Below, piece by piece: positions 1 through 12,152 of a stretch of DNA of 64,000 bases (position 1 is the stretch's first letter; the number at the start of each line of letters is the position of its first letter). The position numbers and the translations under genes are program-made. The DNA lies in the NCBI GenBank assembly GCA_011109175.1, contig RDEW01000009.1, positions 764,875 through 828,874 on the forward strand, given 5' to 3'. This stretch comes from Dicyema japonicum (taxonomy: Eukaryota; Dicyemida; Rhombozoa; Dicyemidae). The notes under the pieces were generated by a model. It searched no databases and was not told the DNA's origin. It saw nothing but the letters and a program-made list of their open reading frames with translations.

Positions 1-393
1 TAAGTGACATTCATAAGCCTTCGAAATGACAACGTCCCATGTTATAATAATATGTATGGCTTAGAATGGAGCATCATAAAGTAGCTTAAGCTCTCCAGCC
101 AATAAATCGTATTTATGCAACTTTTCTACTACTGGTTATTTGAGCGAATATCCTAGGAGAGAATAGCCACGCAGTCAGGGCAGCCTCTATATAACCGTTA
201 CTCTAGTTTCTTCAAAAAAATTTAACTTTTCTACTTAAGTGTGCTTTAATTTTTTTGTGTGCTTTAATAATCCTTAAGAAGTAATTTCAAGAAGTACAAT
301 TTTATTCTTCTCCTCATCGTGGAAAAAATATCAAATGATTTATATTAACTAGTATTACCAGTCTTAACAAATAATATAGTAAAAGAAAATTAT

Positions 394-466
394 CGACCAC
401 GCTGGGACTCGAACCCAGAATCTCCCGATCCGTAGTCGGGTGCGTTATCCATTGCGCCACGCGGCC
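394..466 (-). tRNA. tRNA-Arg (anticodon ACG)
   Basis: On the minus strand a full cloverleaf can be drawn. The 7-bp acceptor stem pairs GGCCGCG with CGUGGUC, including G-U pairs, followed by discriminator G. The anticodon stem CCCGA/UCGGG closes the loop CUACGGA, giving anticodon ACG (arginine CGN codons after A34-to-inosine editing). The T arm is CUGGG-UUCGAGU-CCCAG. There is no intron and no encoded CCA. A T-rich run with TTTT follows just past the 3' end (plus-strand 381-393), as expected of an RNA polymerase III terminator. This is the only complete tRNA I found. Confidence 0.96.
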
Positions 467-2058
467 GACAATTGTCTAATTTATACTTAATAGCACAGTA
501 ATTATTTATCGGCTAACTAAGCTTAAACTCATATTTGAAATGTCATCGATCACGTGGTTTATCCTTAGGAATTACATCATAAAACAAATGCAAGTTACGT
601 TAGTAAATTAGAAGGGCCACCAATGTTTTTCTTCATCAGAAGCTTTTTATCCTTATCAAAATTACCCAAATCTTAAATGATTTGACCAGCAAAATTATCT
701 ACGGTCCAGCATTTTTCTATTTAATGGCCGATCCCAAATTTGAAAATTCGTAGAGAGCTAATCTTCGATTAGACTTGTCATAATGAAATAAACAAAGTCG
801 AAATTGAATACCATATTTTTAATGGCACAATTTCTTTCATGTGAGCTGGAAATAAAGTGATGTTGCCACGATTAATCATCGACGTGACTAGAGACCAATT
901 ATCATTGAGTAATTGCGCTCCTTCGCGGATATGAAGACACAGATAAGATTGCGAATTTTTTTAGAGCCCTGACTCAATTTTTGTAGAAGATCTAAACTAA
1001 AAAAAAGTTAGCTTCGGCTGCGGGACAACCAATCAAGGTAGACATCTGTTGAAGACTCTCTGATAGTATGGGATTTAAAGTGCTATCATAGCCAACACTA
1101 CCCTCCATTTAGTGGAGACAACTATGAGTTTTTTCTAGTTTCCCCAAGCTGTTCTGACACTTTTGAATCACCCAGTCTTTCTACGGGATATAAGAAGTTA
1201 GAATGAATTTCTCTTAACGAAATAATGATCTTAAAAAGCTAATAAGAGAGCTGAAAACCATTGACGACCTGAACTCTGAGATCGCTAACAACAAAAAAAC
1301 ATGGAAAAGATCGATATTCAAAAATCTGTCTTCTACTGCGAATGCGGATCTACATGAAAGTGCTTATTGTTTATTTTTGCTGGATTGGATTTAGATCAAA
1401 GTTTTTAGCTGCCAATAAAATATTTGACTTGAAAGGAAAATTCATATAAGATATCTAAGCAGAAGAAAAGAGGACCTTCAGAACCCTCATCTCCTCTCGC
1501 CTGTTACGTCTTAAGAAAAGGACGTTTTTTATTTTCATGAGTCATCATCTTCTTCCTTATATCCAGATGTGAAACCTGTTTTTTATACAAAGACCGTATA
1601 CAGGCCACCTGGTAGGACTTGCGAAAGAAGAAAACTCTTTTAAACATTAGTTAGTTAAGTAACTCTAGCCTCACTAACTTGTAGGAGGCCATCAGCTGTT
1701 AAATAGGACGCAGCAGATGTTGGTCGCTCCCATAGATCGCTCAGTCCCGACATTGTAGACGAACGTTGTGATCTGTTGGTTGTCATAATAATTTTTCTTT
1801 TGTTTTGCGGTTTGCATAGAGAGTAGCAGGGATGTTCTAGGCTGCATGCTTGGAGAGGAACTGCAGGACTCTCATTTCCAGATGGTCTCCAATTGGGAAG
1901 ATCTTTGATTCACTTTGAACATTCATTAATTTTATTTATATGCAGATTAATTTCATAACTTGATAATTGAAAATCGAAATGTTAATTTAAAATTATAAAT
2001 TTTAAATTAATTATATAATATTTATTAAAAATTATTTTAACATTCACGTGCTTGTGTT
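467..2058. other. Intergenic stretch, no recognisable gene
   Basis: About 1.6 kb between the tRNA and NOG1. All frames are broken by stops and I recognise no coding, RNA or transposon motif. The last 130 bases before NOG1 are very AT-rich (A and T runs around 1925-2040), which could include the NOG1 promoter, but no specific element can be named. Confidence 0.5.
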
Positions 2059-4204
2059 ATGGTACAATACAACTTTCGTGGAATAACAGTTGTTCCCTCT
2101 TCTAAAGTACAATAAAACTAATAAACCAAAGGATTTCATCGAATTTACCTTGTCTAAAACTCAACGGAAAACTCCCACTGTTATTCACAAGCGTGAAAAA
2201 CTATCCAAAATCCGCCAGTTCTACCTTCGTAAAATAAAATTCACCCAACAAAATTTCCACGATCGTCTCAACTCCATCGTTACTCAATTCCCCAAACTAG
2301 ATGTTCTTTTATAAACTAACCAATTAGGAAGTCCATCCCTTCTATACTGATCTCATGAACATACTATACGACAGAGATCACTACAAACTGGCTCTCGGGC
2401 AAATAAACACGGCGAAAAACCTGATAGACAAGTTTTCGCTCGTGCAATTTCTAGTGTGGCACGTGACTACACTCGTCTCATTAAGTTGGGTGACTCACTC
2501 TTTCGGTGTAAGCAACTAAAAAGAGCAGCTCTGGGGAGGATGGTTACCCTCATTAGAAGACAAAAATCATCATTGGAGTACCTTGAGCAAGTTCGCCAGC
2601 ATTTGAGTCGTCTCCCAACGATTGACCCAACCACACGGACTTTAATTGTATGTGGGTATCCTAACGTGGGAAAGTCCAGTTTTCTAAACACGGTGTGATT
2701 GTTACTAATTCCAGATTACACGTGCTAATGTCGAGGTTCAGAGTTATGCATTTACTACAAAGTCCCTGTATGTTGGTCACACTGATTATAATTATCTGAG
2801 ATGGCAGGTTGAGTTGCTTCCACATGCTGTAGGTCATTGATACTCCTGGTATATTGGATCATGCCTTGGAGGAGAGAAATACCATTGAAATGCAGGCTGT
2901 GACTGCGCTTGCTCATCTAAAGGCTGCGATTTTGTATGTGGTTGATCCTTCTGAGTCTTGTGGATATTCTCTGGATCAACAATTCGACCTATTTATGAAT
3001 ATTATGCCGCTTTTTACTGGGAAACCTTTGATTGTGTGTTCAAACAAATGTGATGTGGCCCCTTTGGCATCATTAGACGTGGAAAAGACGGTTTTATACA
3101 TTTGACAATTCTAGGCGGTAATTGAACGATTTAAGACTGATGGGGGAGCCGAGATCTTTGAAATGAGTACTCTGTCTGGAGAAGGAATCGAGAAAGTCAA
3201 GTCAGAAGCCTGCGATCGGTTATTCTTTAATTTTACTAAAGTCTGCTTGAAATGAGAGTTGAGGCTAAACTCAAATCAAAGGCTGGGAATGTTCTTCTCA
3301 ACCGAGTTCACGTGGCTCAGCCAGTACCAAGAGATGACAAGGTCTTTAGTTTTGAGTTATTCCAGCCAAGACTCCCCTTTATTCCTCAGGAATTTATTGA
3401 CAACAAAGGGTCCAAGACAGACAAGAAGCTGGAGAGGGATATTGAACTGGAAATGGGGGATGATTATGTAACAGATTATAAAAGTTAGTTTTGTCTGAGA
3501 ATTTAGAAAACTACGACCTCCCTGATGAGTATAATATGACATAATCCCTGAATTCTACAACGGACATAATGTGGCCGATTTTGTAGATTTGGGGTATTCG
3601 AGGTTTCTTTATACCATCATCTGTAGCGTTTGAGTAAGCTGAACCTGGAGGAAGAGCTGCGGGAACAGGCAGGATTTTATGATCCTCCACCGAGCGATGA
3701 TGAGAACACAAAGCGCATAAAAGAGACTGCCAGACGGTGCTATGTGTATGATTAGTGTAGTATTCGTTCTCAGAAACATCTTCTTATTCAGAAGGGACGA
3801 GTTAAGCGGAAAATTAAGCGCAAGCCTTCTCGTACAATGCACAGACTGCAGCTTGATAGCACTGAAACTCGAATTCGCAGGTCAGGAGAATCATATGATC
3901 CCTCAATGGTTGTACTTTTTTTTATTTTTAGTTCCGTAAGTTGAAGAGTTCTTCCAATATTGTTCGACATTCTATTAGTAAAAGGGGGGAGACTAACAAA
4001 GTGGTCGCAAAACAAAATATTGGGAAATCCCTTATGGGGCTTAAGGATGATAATGCTGTGCGCAAAGTCATCAAGATGCAGAGACAGGGACAACGACAGA
4101 GAGCTTTGGAGGCACGTAAAGGTGAAGGTGATAGGCATGTTCCTAATTTACGCCCCAAACATCTTCTTAGTGGAAAAAGGAAATTTAAAGCTAACCATCG
4201 TTAA
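2059..4204 (+). CDS. GTPBP4: Nucleolar GTP-binding protein 1 (NOG1/GTPBP4), 13 exons with tiny introns
   Basis: NOG1 is a nucleolar GTPase needed for 60S ribosomal subunit maturation. From ATG 2059 the product starts [16 protein letters not shown] and runs colinear with the family to a C-terminus with [17 protein letters not shown]. The G1 motif [10 protein letters not shown]3 DTPG and G4 NKCD are all present. Twelve introns are implied: 2107-2131, 2303-2327, 2432-2454, 2693-2714, 2808-2832, 3091-3114, 3219-3241, 3342-3365, 3484-3506, 3603-3634, 3737-3760 and 3909-3931, all GT...AG and 22-32 nt. The spliced protein is about 617 residues, near the usual animal length of about 630. One frame slip remains near 3535-3543, where homology resumes at IPEFYNGHN one frame over; a missing base is the simplest reading. 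Recognition is very secure; exact splice points are inferred from homology. Confidence 0.95.
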
Positions 4205-4999
4205 TTTTTTCAGTTAATGAATATTTCTTTTAATTTTTTTTAAATCACCAATAATCTTGTCAGATGTGAGGGTATACCTGGAAGATGGGCTGCATCAACT
4301 ATGGTTCGACTTAACATTTTGCAAAGTACGGAGGATGTCCAATTACTAAAACTGCTGGACTAAATTTTCGAAACAACTTGACAAAGTATATCCAATAGAA
4401 GCCCGTGGAATGTCATGTTTCAAAGAAGACCGCGTCACATGTGTCTAACAATTCAGGAAGATAAAAATCTTGGCCTGCAAAACCAGCTATGGTTAAACCC
4501 AAACAGGAGAAGTACTTGAGGGAACTGTCATCTAACCTCTCTGAGAGAGTATCTAACGAGTTGAAGGAGATAACATGACGGCTGAAGGGGTTATGTACAA
4601 TAGCGAAAATAAATTTAAAGGAAGTGGTGACTATAGCTATGGAGGGACCAGGCCACTAGATAGTTTGCTAACAGGAGGTCCAAAAATAGTATTTGTGAAT
4701 GTCCACTCCTCCTTAAGGAAAAAGTGTGATGAAGCACTGCTTGCGACGACCTATAAGTGAGATATTATGGTGGTTTATGAAATGAAACTCAAGAAGACTG
4801 ACAGTCACATACTGAAAAGATACCATTCTGTGGATATTCTATGAAACATGACATTATTTTTTTTTCGTCCTCACTTTTCGCTTATGTGGATATTCAAGAC
4901 CGTATTTTCTGTCTTCAAACGATATTCACAAGACCGTATTTTTCTTCTTCAAACGATAGTGTTGACACATTGAAGAAAATAATTTCTTACGTGTCAGTG
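4205..4999. other. Intergenic after NOG1, unrecognised short frame
   Basis: Mostly non-coding. A 61-residue open frame lies at 4575-4760 (+), lysine- and glycine-rich at its start, without any motif I recognise. It may belong to the LINE remnant that follows, since it has the same orientation, but nothing in it proves that. Confidence 0.3.
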
Positions 5000-5660
5000 A
5001 GTTGACGTCCAGACTGTTTCTTTCAGTTGAATTTGGAAGTCCTGAAGACCATAGCTAGCCAAAGGCAGCTGAATCTGATTGGATGTTTCTAAGGCATGAC
5101 AATTTTTGGCATGAAGCCTTTCTGGCTCAGCATGTATCAGCGAATGTTTCAAGATATTTGACTAAATAAGAAATTTCCTAACTTTAAGAGAGCCCTGTGT
5201 AATAATTGGAGTAGCTATTTCCAGCGGGATCTCGCTTATTGGGGGGTCTTACAAAGCTCAATGCTGAGCCCAATCTTATTTAATATCTTCACGGTGAGTT
5301 ACAACCGAGTTATAATTCTGGAGTATTAATCTATGCGGACGATATTATTGTAATGGATTCGGTGTTCTCAGAAAGGAGACTTAGTGATTATATGAGCATT
5401 ATCAAAAATTTTTGTAGCATATGGGATTAAAACCAACATGCGGAAAGGCTAAAACGCTATGTATCACTCTAGTAAGAGAACATTTAAAACAAAAATACAC
5501 GCTACAGGTGAAGAACGTACAATATTAGGGTGTGACTATTGACCGTAGTGGAGTATATATGGAAGATATCAGAGTAAGGAAGAAGAAAGCTCTCCAAGCT
5601 CTTCTATGTATTCGCAAGCTACGCGTCAAGAATCATAGTTTTCTATTCATTTTCGGGGGA
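5000..5660 (+). pseudogene. Degraded LINE reverse transcriptase fragment
   Basis: Across shifting frames the translation gives reverse-transcriptase hallmarks in the right order: SMLSPILFNIF (motif before the active site) around 5259-5290, then IYADDIIVMDS at about 5329-5360, the YADD catalytic box. About 60 codons later comes a thumb/connection-like segment with KKKALQALLCIRKLRVKN (5580-5635). Stops and frame shifts break it throughout. It resembles the better copy at 32.4-33.2 kb, which has YADDVLLSD followed by a similar SERRL segment. It is a dead non-LTR retrotransposon fragment on the plus strand. Confidence 0.75.
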
Positions 5661-6510
5661 TAATTATATCAAATTTACTTTATGGATAGTGGATGGTTTT
5701 TCTCCATGAAGAAGATAGAATAATGTTTCAACTGGAGAAAATAGGAAAGCGGTTATTAAATTGGCGGTAGGAAAGGGATTACGTGATGAGCTAGACGAGG
5801 AAGAAGATATACTACTCAACCCGATCAAGTGTGTGGTGTGGAGGATAAACGGTTTCATGATGAGTCCAAAATCTAGTACTCGTACGTATCAATGAGGACC
5901 AATTAAGCAGAAGAGATAACTGGAGAAGTGCCAAAGCCAAGTAGCAAAACTAAAATACTATACTTTCCGACTAACTCCTAAATTCTGTCATTAACACAGC
6001 TAAATTAGTTTCTCGCTTGCTTTATTTTAAAGTTTGCCTTGTAAAACTAATGGAATTTAGACATAATTCCATAACACTGGGATTTTGATCATGAGAGTAA
6101 CTCCTATTTAATTTTATTAACCCCGGAATCACGAGAAAGAGGACAAAAGTTATCGTCCAATTAAGTGATCCAAGTGTCCATATCAGTCCGTTTCCTGAGG
6201 TTAGTTTTGGAGTCCTGGATTAATCTCCACAACGGGGAAGGTTTCTTAACGTATCTAGGCAGGCGCACAAATATAGTTTGATGTCCGGCCCGTGGGTATG
6301 GTTAGGGGACTTTGCCATCTTGAGGAATTGGCGTTCCGTAAGGTATTCCGTGATTAGGGGGATGCTTAGTTTTCCCCGTAGTAAATATGTGGCCGTCTTT
6401 TTTTCGACTATAACTCCTATTGCGTGCTTAATGCCTGCAGACTATAATGAATACCTGATTATAATAATTGATTTTATTTATTTTGTTATTAAAAAATAAA
6501 TTAAAATAAT

Positions 6511-6670
6511 CAAAGCAATTTATTACGCAACAAAAAATAGAAATAATCCAGTTGAGATAATTGAGTCCTGTTTCTTTTGGAAAAGCCACTAACAACTCCT
6601 AGAAAAATCCTTTGGAAAAGCCACTCGGTTACCCGACACTCGTTACTCTCTTTCGATATCATAGACCAAA
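6511..6670 (+). repeat. Dispersed repeat, family A, copy 1
   Basis: This shares a colinear series of blocks with 34062-34206 and 37048-37152, all in the same orientation: CAATTTATTACGTAAC-like start, then AGTTGAGATAATTG, then a block around CCTTTGGAA.AGCCA, then CGTTACTC.CTTTCGATATCAT. The better copy at 34.1 kb has AATGGCTGTT and AACAGCCATT about 45 bases apart in inverted order, so that part could fold into a stem. The family is unknown to me; a non-autonomous transposable element is the likeliest explanation. Confidence 0.6.
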
Positions 6671-7344
6671 CCGATCTTATAAGAGAGACCGTCTCTACGA
6701 CAACAGGTCGTACATATAATCTGGTGGAGAGTCTGTTGTATTTTATTATTTTGAAATTCTCGAATGTTCCAGCAGCCTCACCTGCTTTCAACGCGGAGTC
6801 TGAAAGTCTTGACTGGGAAAAGATGTATTTGCAAGCCACGAATCAAGCATCTCCCCTGAGAAAAGGATAAAACAGTTATCACATCGAGGTGCTTTCCATC
6901 CCCACGATCGAGGCCCAAAAAATTAAAATTATTCATCCAAGGTTATCAACTTATTGAAGTGGATGACCTCCTTGATTGTGTCAGATGCTTGGTGCTTTCC
7001 GTCACGTCCATTTTTCGAATGATCAAAGAAGGAAAGTATCTCCGCTTAGCTAAATTAATCATCAAGTTTAAAATGGAAGCAACAACGCTTGTGTGACTAA
7101 GAAACGATGCGAATATGGTAACAAATCCACAGCCAGATTTTTAACTGTCAATAATTCGAACACGTGACATGTTTTTGTAGACATGGGCAGAGATATCTCC
7201 TTTGCTGCACATAGAATCAGGAAGACTGCACGTATAATCAACAGCGTTCATGGAGGTCCCCTGAGTGGGCTCAGATAAGATTTGAGGAAAGCCTAGGTTG
7301 AGGCTCTAGTGGTTTTCACTTCTGACACTACAATGTTTAAAATT

Positions 7345-8258
7345 GATGTTCCGATCTCTATTTGGGGCGCCCCTCCGAGGTGGGGCACTTTTATTTTGGG
7401 GATAACTCCTTTTTTGAAGCGCTCTATAAATTTTCTACAAAAGTATGACAAATCAATTGAATTTAGCACTTCTATTTGGGTCATCAATTTTTTATTATAT
7501 TTTTCTTCTGAAATTTATGGAATTTTACTCTGTCCAAAAATTCGTGGATGACAGGAGACATTTTTGCATCCTGGCTTTAAAAAATGGATGAAAAAATGAT
7601 TTTCAAAAAATAGAAATCTTAATGTTATTGGATAACGCTGCTACAAAATATCAACTTTTCTAAAAATATACGACGCCATTTCTTCAAACTATTGGATGCT
7701 TGAATCATTAAAAATTTCAACGATAATTATTTAAACTGTCTAATCGATTTCTTATGTTTTCTAGACGACCAGAATTTGTTTATCGAATCCCTATCCAAAT
7801 TGAATTTTCGGTAAATAGTAATAATAATCTGCATGGAGTAATGTATCTGCTGAAATTATTTATAACTGCTGAAAAAAATTTTTTCGACAATATCTCAGTT
7901 AAATTGCATAAATGAATCTGAAGAAATATTAAATAATGTTATTGATGAATGTTTCGATGAAATTGAAGATAATGATGCACATCTCTATGAGGATATATAC
8001 CGAACCTTCAAAATCAAAAACTTTGTTTGATGAAAAACCTAGAGGAAAACATTTTTGATTTGATTCCATACTTTCTTCATGATTTTTATGAATTCAAAAA
8101 AAGTGACGGTAGGAATAAAAAATAAATATGAAAAGAAAAAACTGATTACTTTAAAAAATAATGTTCTTTTTGTTTATTTATCGAGCTATATAGAAAACCT
8201 CTGTTTTGGGGAAACCTCTGATTTTGAGCATTACGTGCCCCAATTAGAGGTCGAACTG
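7345..8258 (+). mobile_element. pogo/Tigger-like DNA transposon remnant
   Basis: The right end reads, on the minus strand, CAGTTCGACCTCTAATTGGG followed by GCACGT, a typical pogo/Tigger terminal repeat, followed outward by TA (8259-8260). The left end near 7349 has the related CGATCTCTATTTGGGGC. The ends carry extra internal echoes of the same word (GTGGGGCAC at 7380; GGGGAAACCTCTGATTTTG at 8210). The interior has an acidic frame around 7905-8030 (LNNVIDECFDEIEDND) resembling the acidic tail of pogo transposases, but no catalytic domain survives. The family call rests on terminal-repeat resemblance. Confidence 0.5.
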
Positions 8259-8259
8259 T

Positions 8260-9167
8260 ATTCTCAGGGAGATTGTTTGAAGCGAGTGTCAACACACGTG
8301 ACATTCTTGTTGTCGTAGAAAAAGCTGTTTTGTAGGATGCCTATCCTCCAGAATTTTCACTTGTTCGGGAATCATAAACTCGAAATTAGGACCGACGACT
8401 CTTGTGGCTTGGTCAACTTACATGGAAGAACTAAAAACTGTCATTGATCAAAATGCACTTGGGATTATGATATCGCTCGTCATGTAGTCGGCAGTTTCTG
8501 GTAACTGTGGACTTAATTTCACAGATAAAAAGAACACTTATTTTTCCCAATCCAAGAAGAATGTCTTTCCTGAACAGCCACCTTTCTGATCTTCCTCACA
8601 CGACTTGATGGAAGCCCGGCTGATGCTCAAGAAACAAAACTGTCTCCATCCACTCCCACCATCTTCCCGGTTATTACACTATCTGACGTGACCGCCATCT
8701 GGCCGCGGTAGTGAAGTGATTACACTAATTGAAGTAAATTACCTACACGAATGCAAAATATGTCCATTTCCCCCTCAACATCACCCTATTGAATATGTAT
8801 GTACCCCTCCCAGTCCTGTCTCAAAGAGTTCAGGTTCTCACTTCTAGATGTCCACAATACCAATAATCTGTTATTACATAATGACCTGAATGCAAAGTAT
8901 CTGATGTGGTTCAAGAATCAGCCAGAAAATGCCAAGAGAAGCCAATTATTATCGGAATCTGGATAAACTTTATATTTTGAACAACTTTATATTCAATACA
9001 AGAACTCTTTACAGAGCAAACGACAGGCCGTTCTCTTCTGACCTTTCGCTTGCTTCCCCAAATATCGCTACACTAGCCAATTGATCAGTGCTATACAATA
9101 TCAGTAGTGTTCATAACCCAATACTTAGCACGTTTAAAGAAAGAGTGTCCACTGAAAAGAAACCCAC
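8260..9167. other. Intergenic stretch, nothing recognised
   Basis: No open frame of note, no motif, and no repeat that I could match elsewhere in the window. Confidence 0.4.
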
Positions 9168-9500
9168 ATTAATGATGTCCAAGTTATATAAATAAATAAT
9201 ACACAAGTAAATCTATATTTTAAAATTTTAATTTTTTAGATTTGTTATCAACTAATATTGAAAGTGCTTTAATAATAATATCAACTAATACAGATATGAG
9301 AAGTCGCAAGGTTTTTATGAACGAAAGTCTATTTATCACTTCGATCAGTAAAAAGAGTTTGAACAGGTGTAATACAAAAGATCGAAAGCTGTGAACTCGA
9401 GGATCCTACTTTCGGTGATCTTTACAAGACAGTAGGCCGAAAAAGACTCAAAGGTCCGAAGTTAGATTGAGTATATATAACTTGGACATCATTTATGGGA
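9168..9500. repeat. Short element with inverted ends (family B, copy 1)
   Basis: The left end ATGATGTCCAAGTTATATA (9172-9190) and the right end TATATAACTTGGACATCAT are inverted copies of each other, enclosing about 300 bp with no coding potential. The interior (9205-9385, including ATCAACTAATACAGATATG and GTAAAAAGAGTTTGAACAGG) reappears inverted at 21826-21990. The right end also carries a 21-base unit (CATCATTTATGGGAATTGGG plus T) that is tandemly repeated at the other locus. It looks like a MITE or other non-autonomous element. Confidence 0.6.
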
Positions 9501-9530
9501 ATTGGGTCAACATTTATGAAATTGAGTGTA

Positions 9531-9635
9531 TTAACTGACTACAAAATGTCGACTAGGGAAAGTTTGCATACCTCGTCGGCTATTAACTGACTACAAAAAT
9601 GTCGACTAGGGAAAGTTTGCATACCTCGTCGGCTA
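9531..9635. repeat. Perfect tandem duplication of a 52-bp unit
   Basis: Two adjacent copies (9531-9582 and 9583-9635) starting TTAACTGACTACAAAA and ending CCTCGTCGGCTA. They differ only by one A in the A run. Such near identity means a very recent duplication or an assembly artefact. Confidence 0.95.
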
Positions 9636-12152
9636 TTACTTATATGGTTCCACCCAGGTAACTTCGAGTGTCTTGATAACGCATTATAATACTTCAATAG
9701 TATAGTGAGTGAGGACATGAAGATTTTCATTAAAAGAAAACCAATCCGTTTCACCAAGAAACCTTCCCTGAAACCGAAGAAATTACTTAAAAAGTCTACA
9801 GAATCAATTCTGGGAAATCAGGGATAGAATTCGTGCCTTGGGGAAAGAGATCAGAAAACGGCCAAGAAAAAGCAAAAGAGGGTCTAGAATAACGTCATGT
9901 CCACTGAACATCCTCACTTCGGGCTTCACCAACTCTGGGTGGGCGCCTTTTTTCGGTGACAAGAACTTCCTTAAACAAGATCATGAAGAATTATTCCTCC
10001 GTGAGTTTTATCCCTTTCATCAATCAAACCCAAGCGTAACGCCACCACAATAATTCTTTCAACGGATGACGTGGGAAAGACGATTCAGAATTAAAACCCG
10101 TTTTTTGTTTCATTACTCAAAGTTCGAAGCCGGAGTGTTAACTCTGTAGTTGCCGATTAGTTTTTTGAGACGATTTCTTTTTTTAATTGACTCGACACGA
10201 ATACTGACTTCGTATCCAAGTTAGGATTGTTAGCATTAGCGAGCACTCTATCAAGGAAGGTAAAGTCATCCTAACAAAGATTCAGAACGTAGTTGTCAGC
10301 GAATGTAGGAAAGTGTATAAACTCGATAAGTTAGTAGTTATATTACCACGAACTCATCTCTCAAAAAAGTTTCACTATTGATTTTCATTAGTATAGACTT
10401 ATGGTGACTTAGTGAGTGAGTGATCATGTAGTGATTGAAAACAGGAAAGGAGCAGAATGTGATATCCAGTGAATGTTTGATTTTCTTGTGTTTTTAAGAG
10501 ATAACTGATGGCTGCCTGTGTACTATTTTTGCGACAACAGTAATATTTCACTTGCAAAGATAAAGTACTGTTTTGCAGTCTTTTCCCTGCAGATCAGAAC
10601 GTCATCCAAATTAGATTTGGTAGATAAATCATCCTTAGAATAGTACTTGGTCATGGACCGGGTGGAAGTGCTTATAAGCTCGCATTTCACCTTTTGTAGT
10701 TTAAAGTGTATACCAATGATCTGAGAGATTGAGAATCGGATTCGTCGGTATTCTTTTCAATGGCTCCTCGAAGACCACAAGGTCCACCTTCTTGTCTAGA
10801 CCATCTTTCATTTCCTGCTATTTTAGATCTATATGACTGAATCCTAAATTCTGAACTAAGGAAGTATCGGATGCACAAAGTACCCGATTTCGAATTTCAC
10901 CTGTCTAAAGTCATAAATAACAAAATCTATGTTGCTAATAACAAATTAATTAAAGTAGTTGCTCAGTACATCTTTCTTCTATTGGGGCAAACTTTCCCCA
11001 TTCAGATGGCCAGGTCTTCGTTGACGAGGATTTCTAATTCAGAGACTTCCCTGGTTTGATATTCAGCCTTTCCTCTCTCGCCACAACTTGAAGAATATCT
11101 TTAAAGAATTTTGAGACAATTCTGTCACAAGAAAATTTGAACTATTTTCACATTGGCGTTGTGAATTATCGCAAGTTCATTGGCCAGCAGTCATACTTGT
11201 AGAACTTGTCTACTTCAACCTGCTTAAGGCAATTTTGCGAATTGATCCAACCTCGATAAGCGTGATTGTTTTCCTCTTCTTGTCATGAAAAAAATGTACA
11301 TGTTGCTTGTTACAGCCGTGATCATGATGTCTACTCGAGTCTCTGCAAATTTGTTTGGGACAACAATAAGATGCAACAAGCGGCATCATTGTCGCGTTTA
11401 TTATTGACTGGAAATATTTTTTAACCTTTGCTGACAGCTGTGTTTTTTTCGTGCTTCTCTAAAAGGTTAGTTAGATTTATATTTTATAAAATTTAATTTA
11501 GCCAAACCTTTGTATAAAGGGGGTTGTTTCAGAGCTCTGAAGAGGCAGGTTAGAGAATCCAAAATCGAAATTACACAATCAGCACAGATGGAAAAAATAA
11601 AAATAAGGAGTGGCATTGGACTCTGAGTTTGCGGTGATTTGTCCTCTCAAAATCTCAACCAGAAAATAGATTTCAGAAAAGTAGCAACTGAAAAATTTTT
11701 TGTTTCCATCATCTTTAGGATATTCACAAACAGGATTCAGCTTATCAGTTTTTGAAAGCGTATTTTAATGTTAAAATGATTATACTGCTAGCAATAATAA
11801 CAGAAAGTTTAAGATTCGAATTGAAGCTAGGAGATCCAAGGTCAAAATTTTGAAGATGTCTGCAAACGTTTTACAAAGACGTTTTGATATATAAATAGAT
11901 TTATAGTTTTCATGATTATATTTATTTTCAAGTAAAGGAAGCAGGTGGCTGACAGTAAAGAGCCACCGAAAGTGGACACTTTTAGAGATCTGTCAGCTAT
12001 ATCTGATGTGGCACATGAATCGAAGACTGATCAGGACAACAAGTGGGAAGATTATAAAAATTTCAACATAAAACTCACTAATATAAGAAAAATAACACGG
12101 AATAATATAAATCATGAATAAACAATAAAATACATAGTAAATGTTCTAAAAA
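9636..12152. other. 2.5 kb without a recognised gene
   Basis: Several short open frames occur (for example 9838-10053 on the plus strand) but none shows a domain, and I could not assemble them into a conserved protein even allowing 20-30 nt introns. The only frame worth noting is the small signal-peptide-like one at 11285. Confidence 0.4.
11285..11407 (+). CDS. Possible small secreted peptide (40 residues), function unknown
   Basis: From ATG 11285 the frame starts MKKMYMLLVTAVIMMSTRVS, that is, two lysines, an unbroken hydrophobic core and then AN, which looks like a signal peptide with a plausible cleavage after VSA. The remaining 17-18 residues are basic and contain two cysteines (RCNKRHHCRVYY) before a TGA. 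A 40-codon frame can arise by chance, and there is no homology or neighbour to support it; a downstream exon is also possible. I do not recognise it. Confidence 0.2.
   Translation: MKKMYMLLVTAVIMMSTRVSANLFGTTIRCNKRHHCRVYY

Noticed and set aside
3509-3545. A 14-nt intron in NOG1 (GT...AT) near 3528-3541
   Set aside because: Removing 14 bases would restore the frame, but this is shorter than any other intron here, lacks a branch-like word, and a one-base error explains the data equally well.
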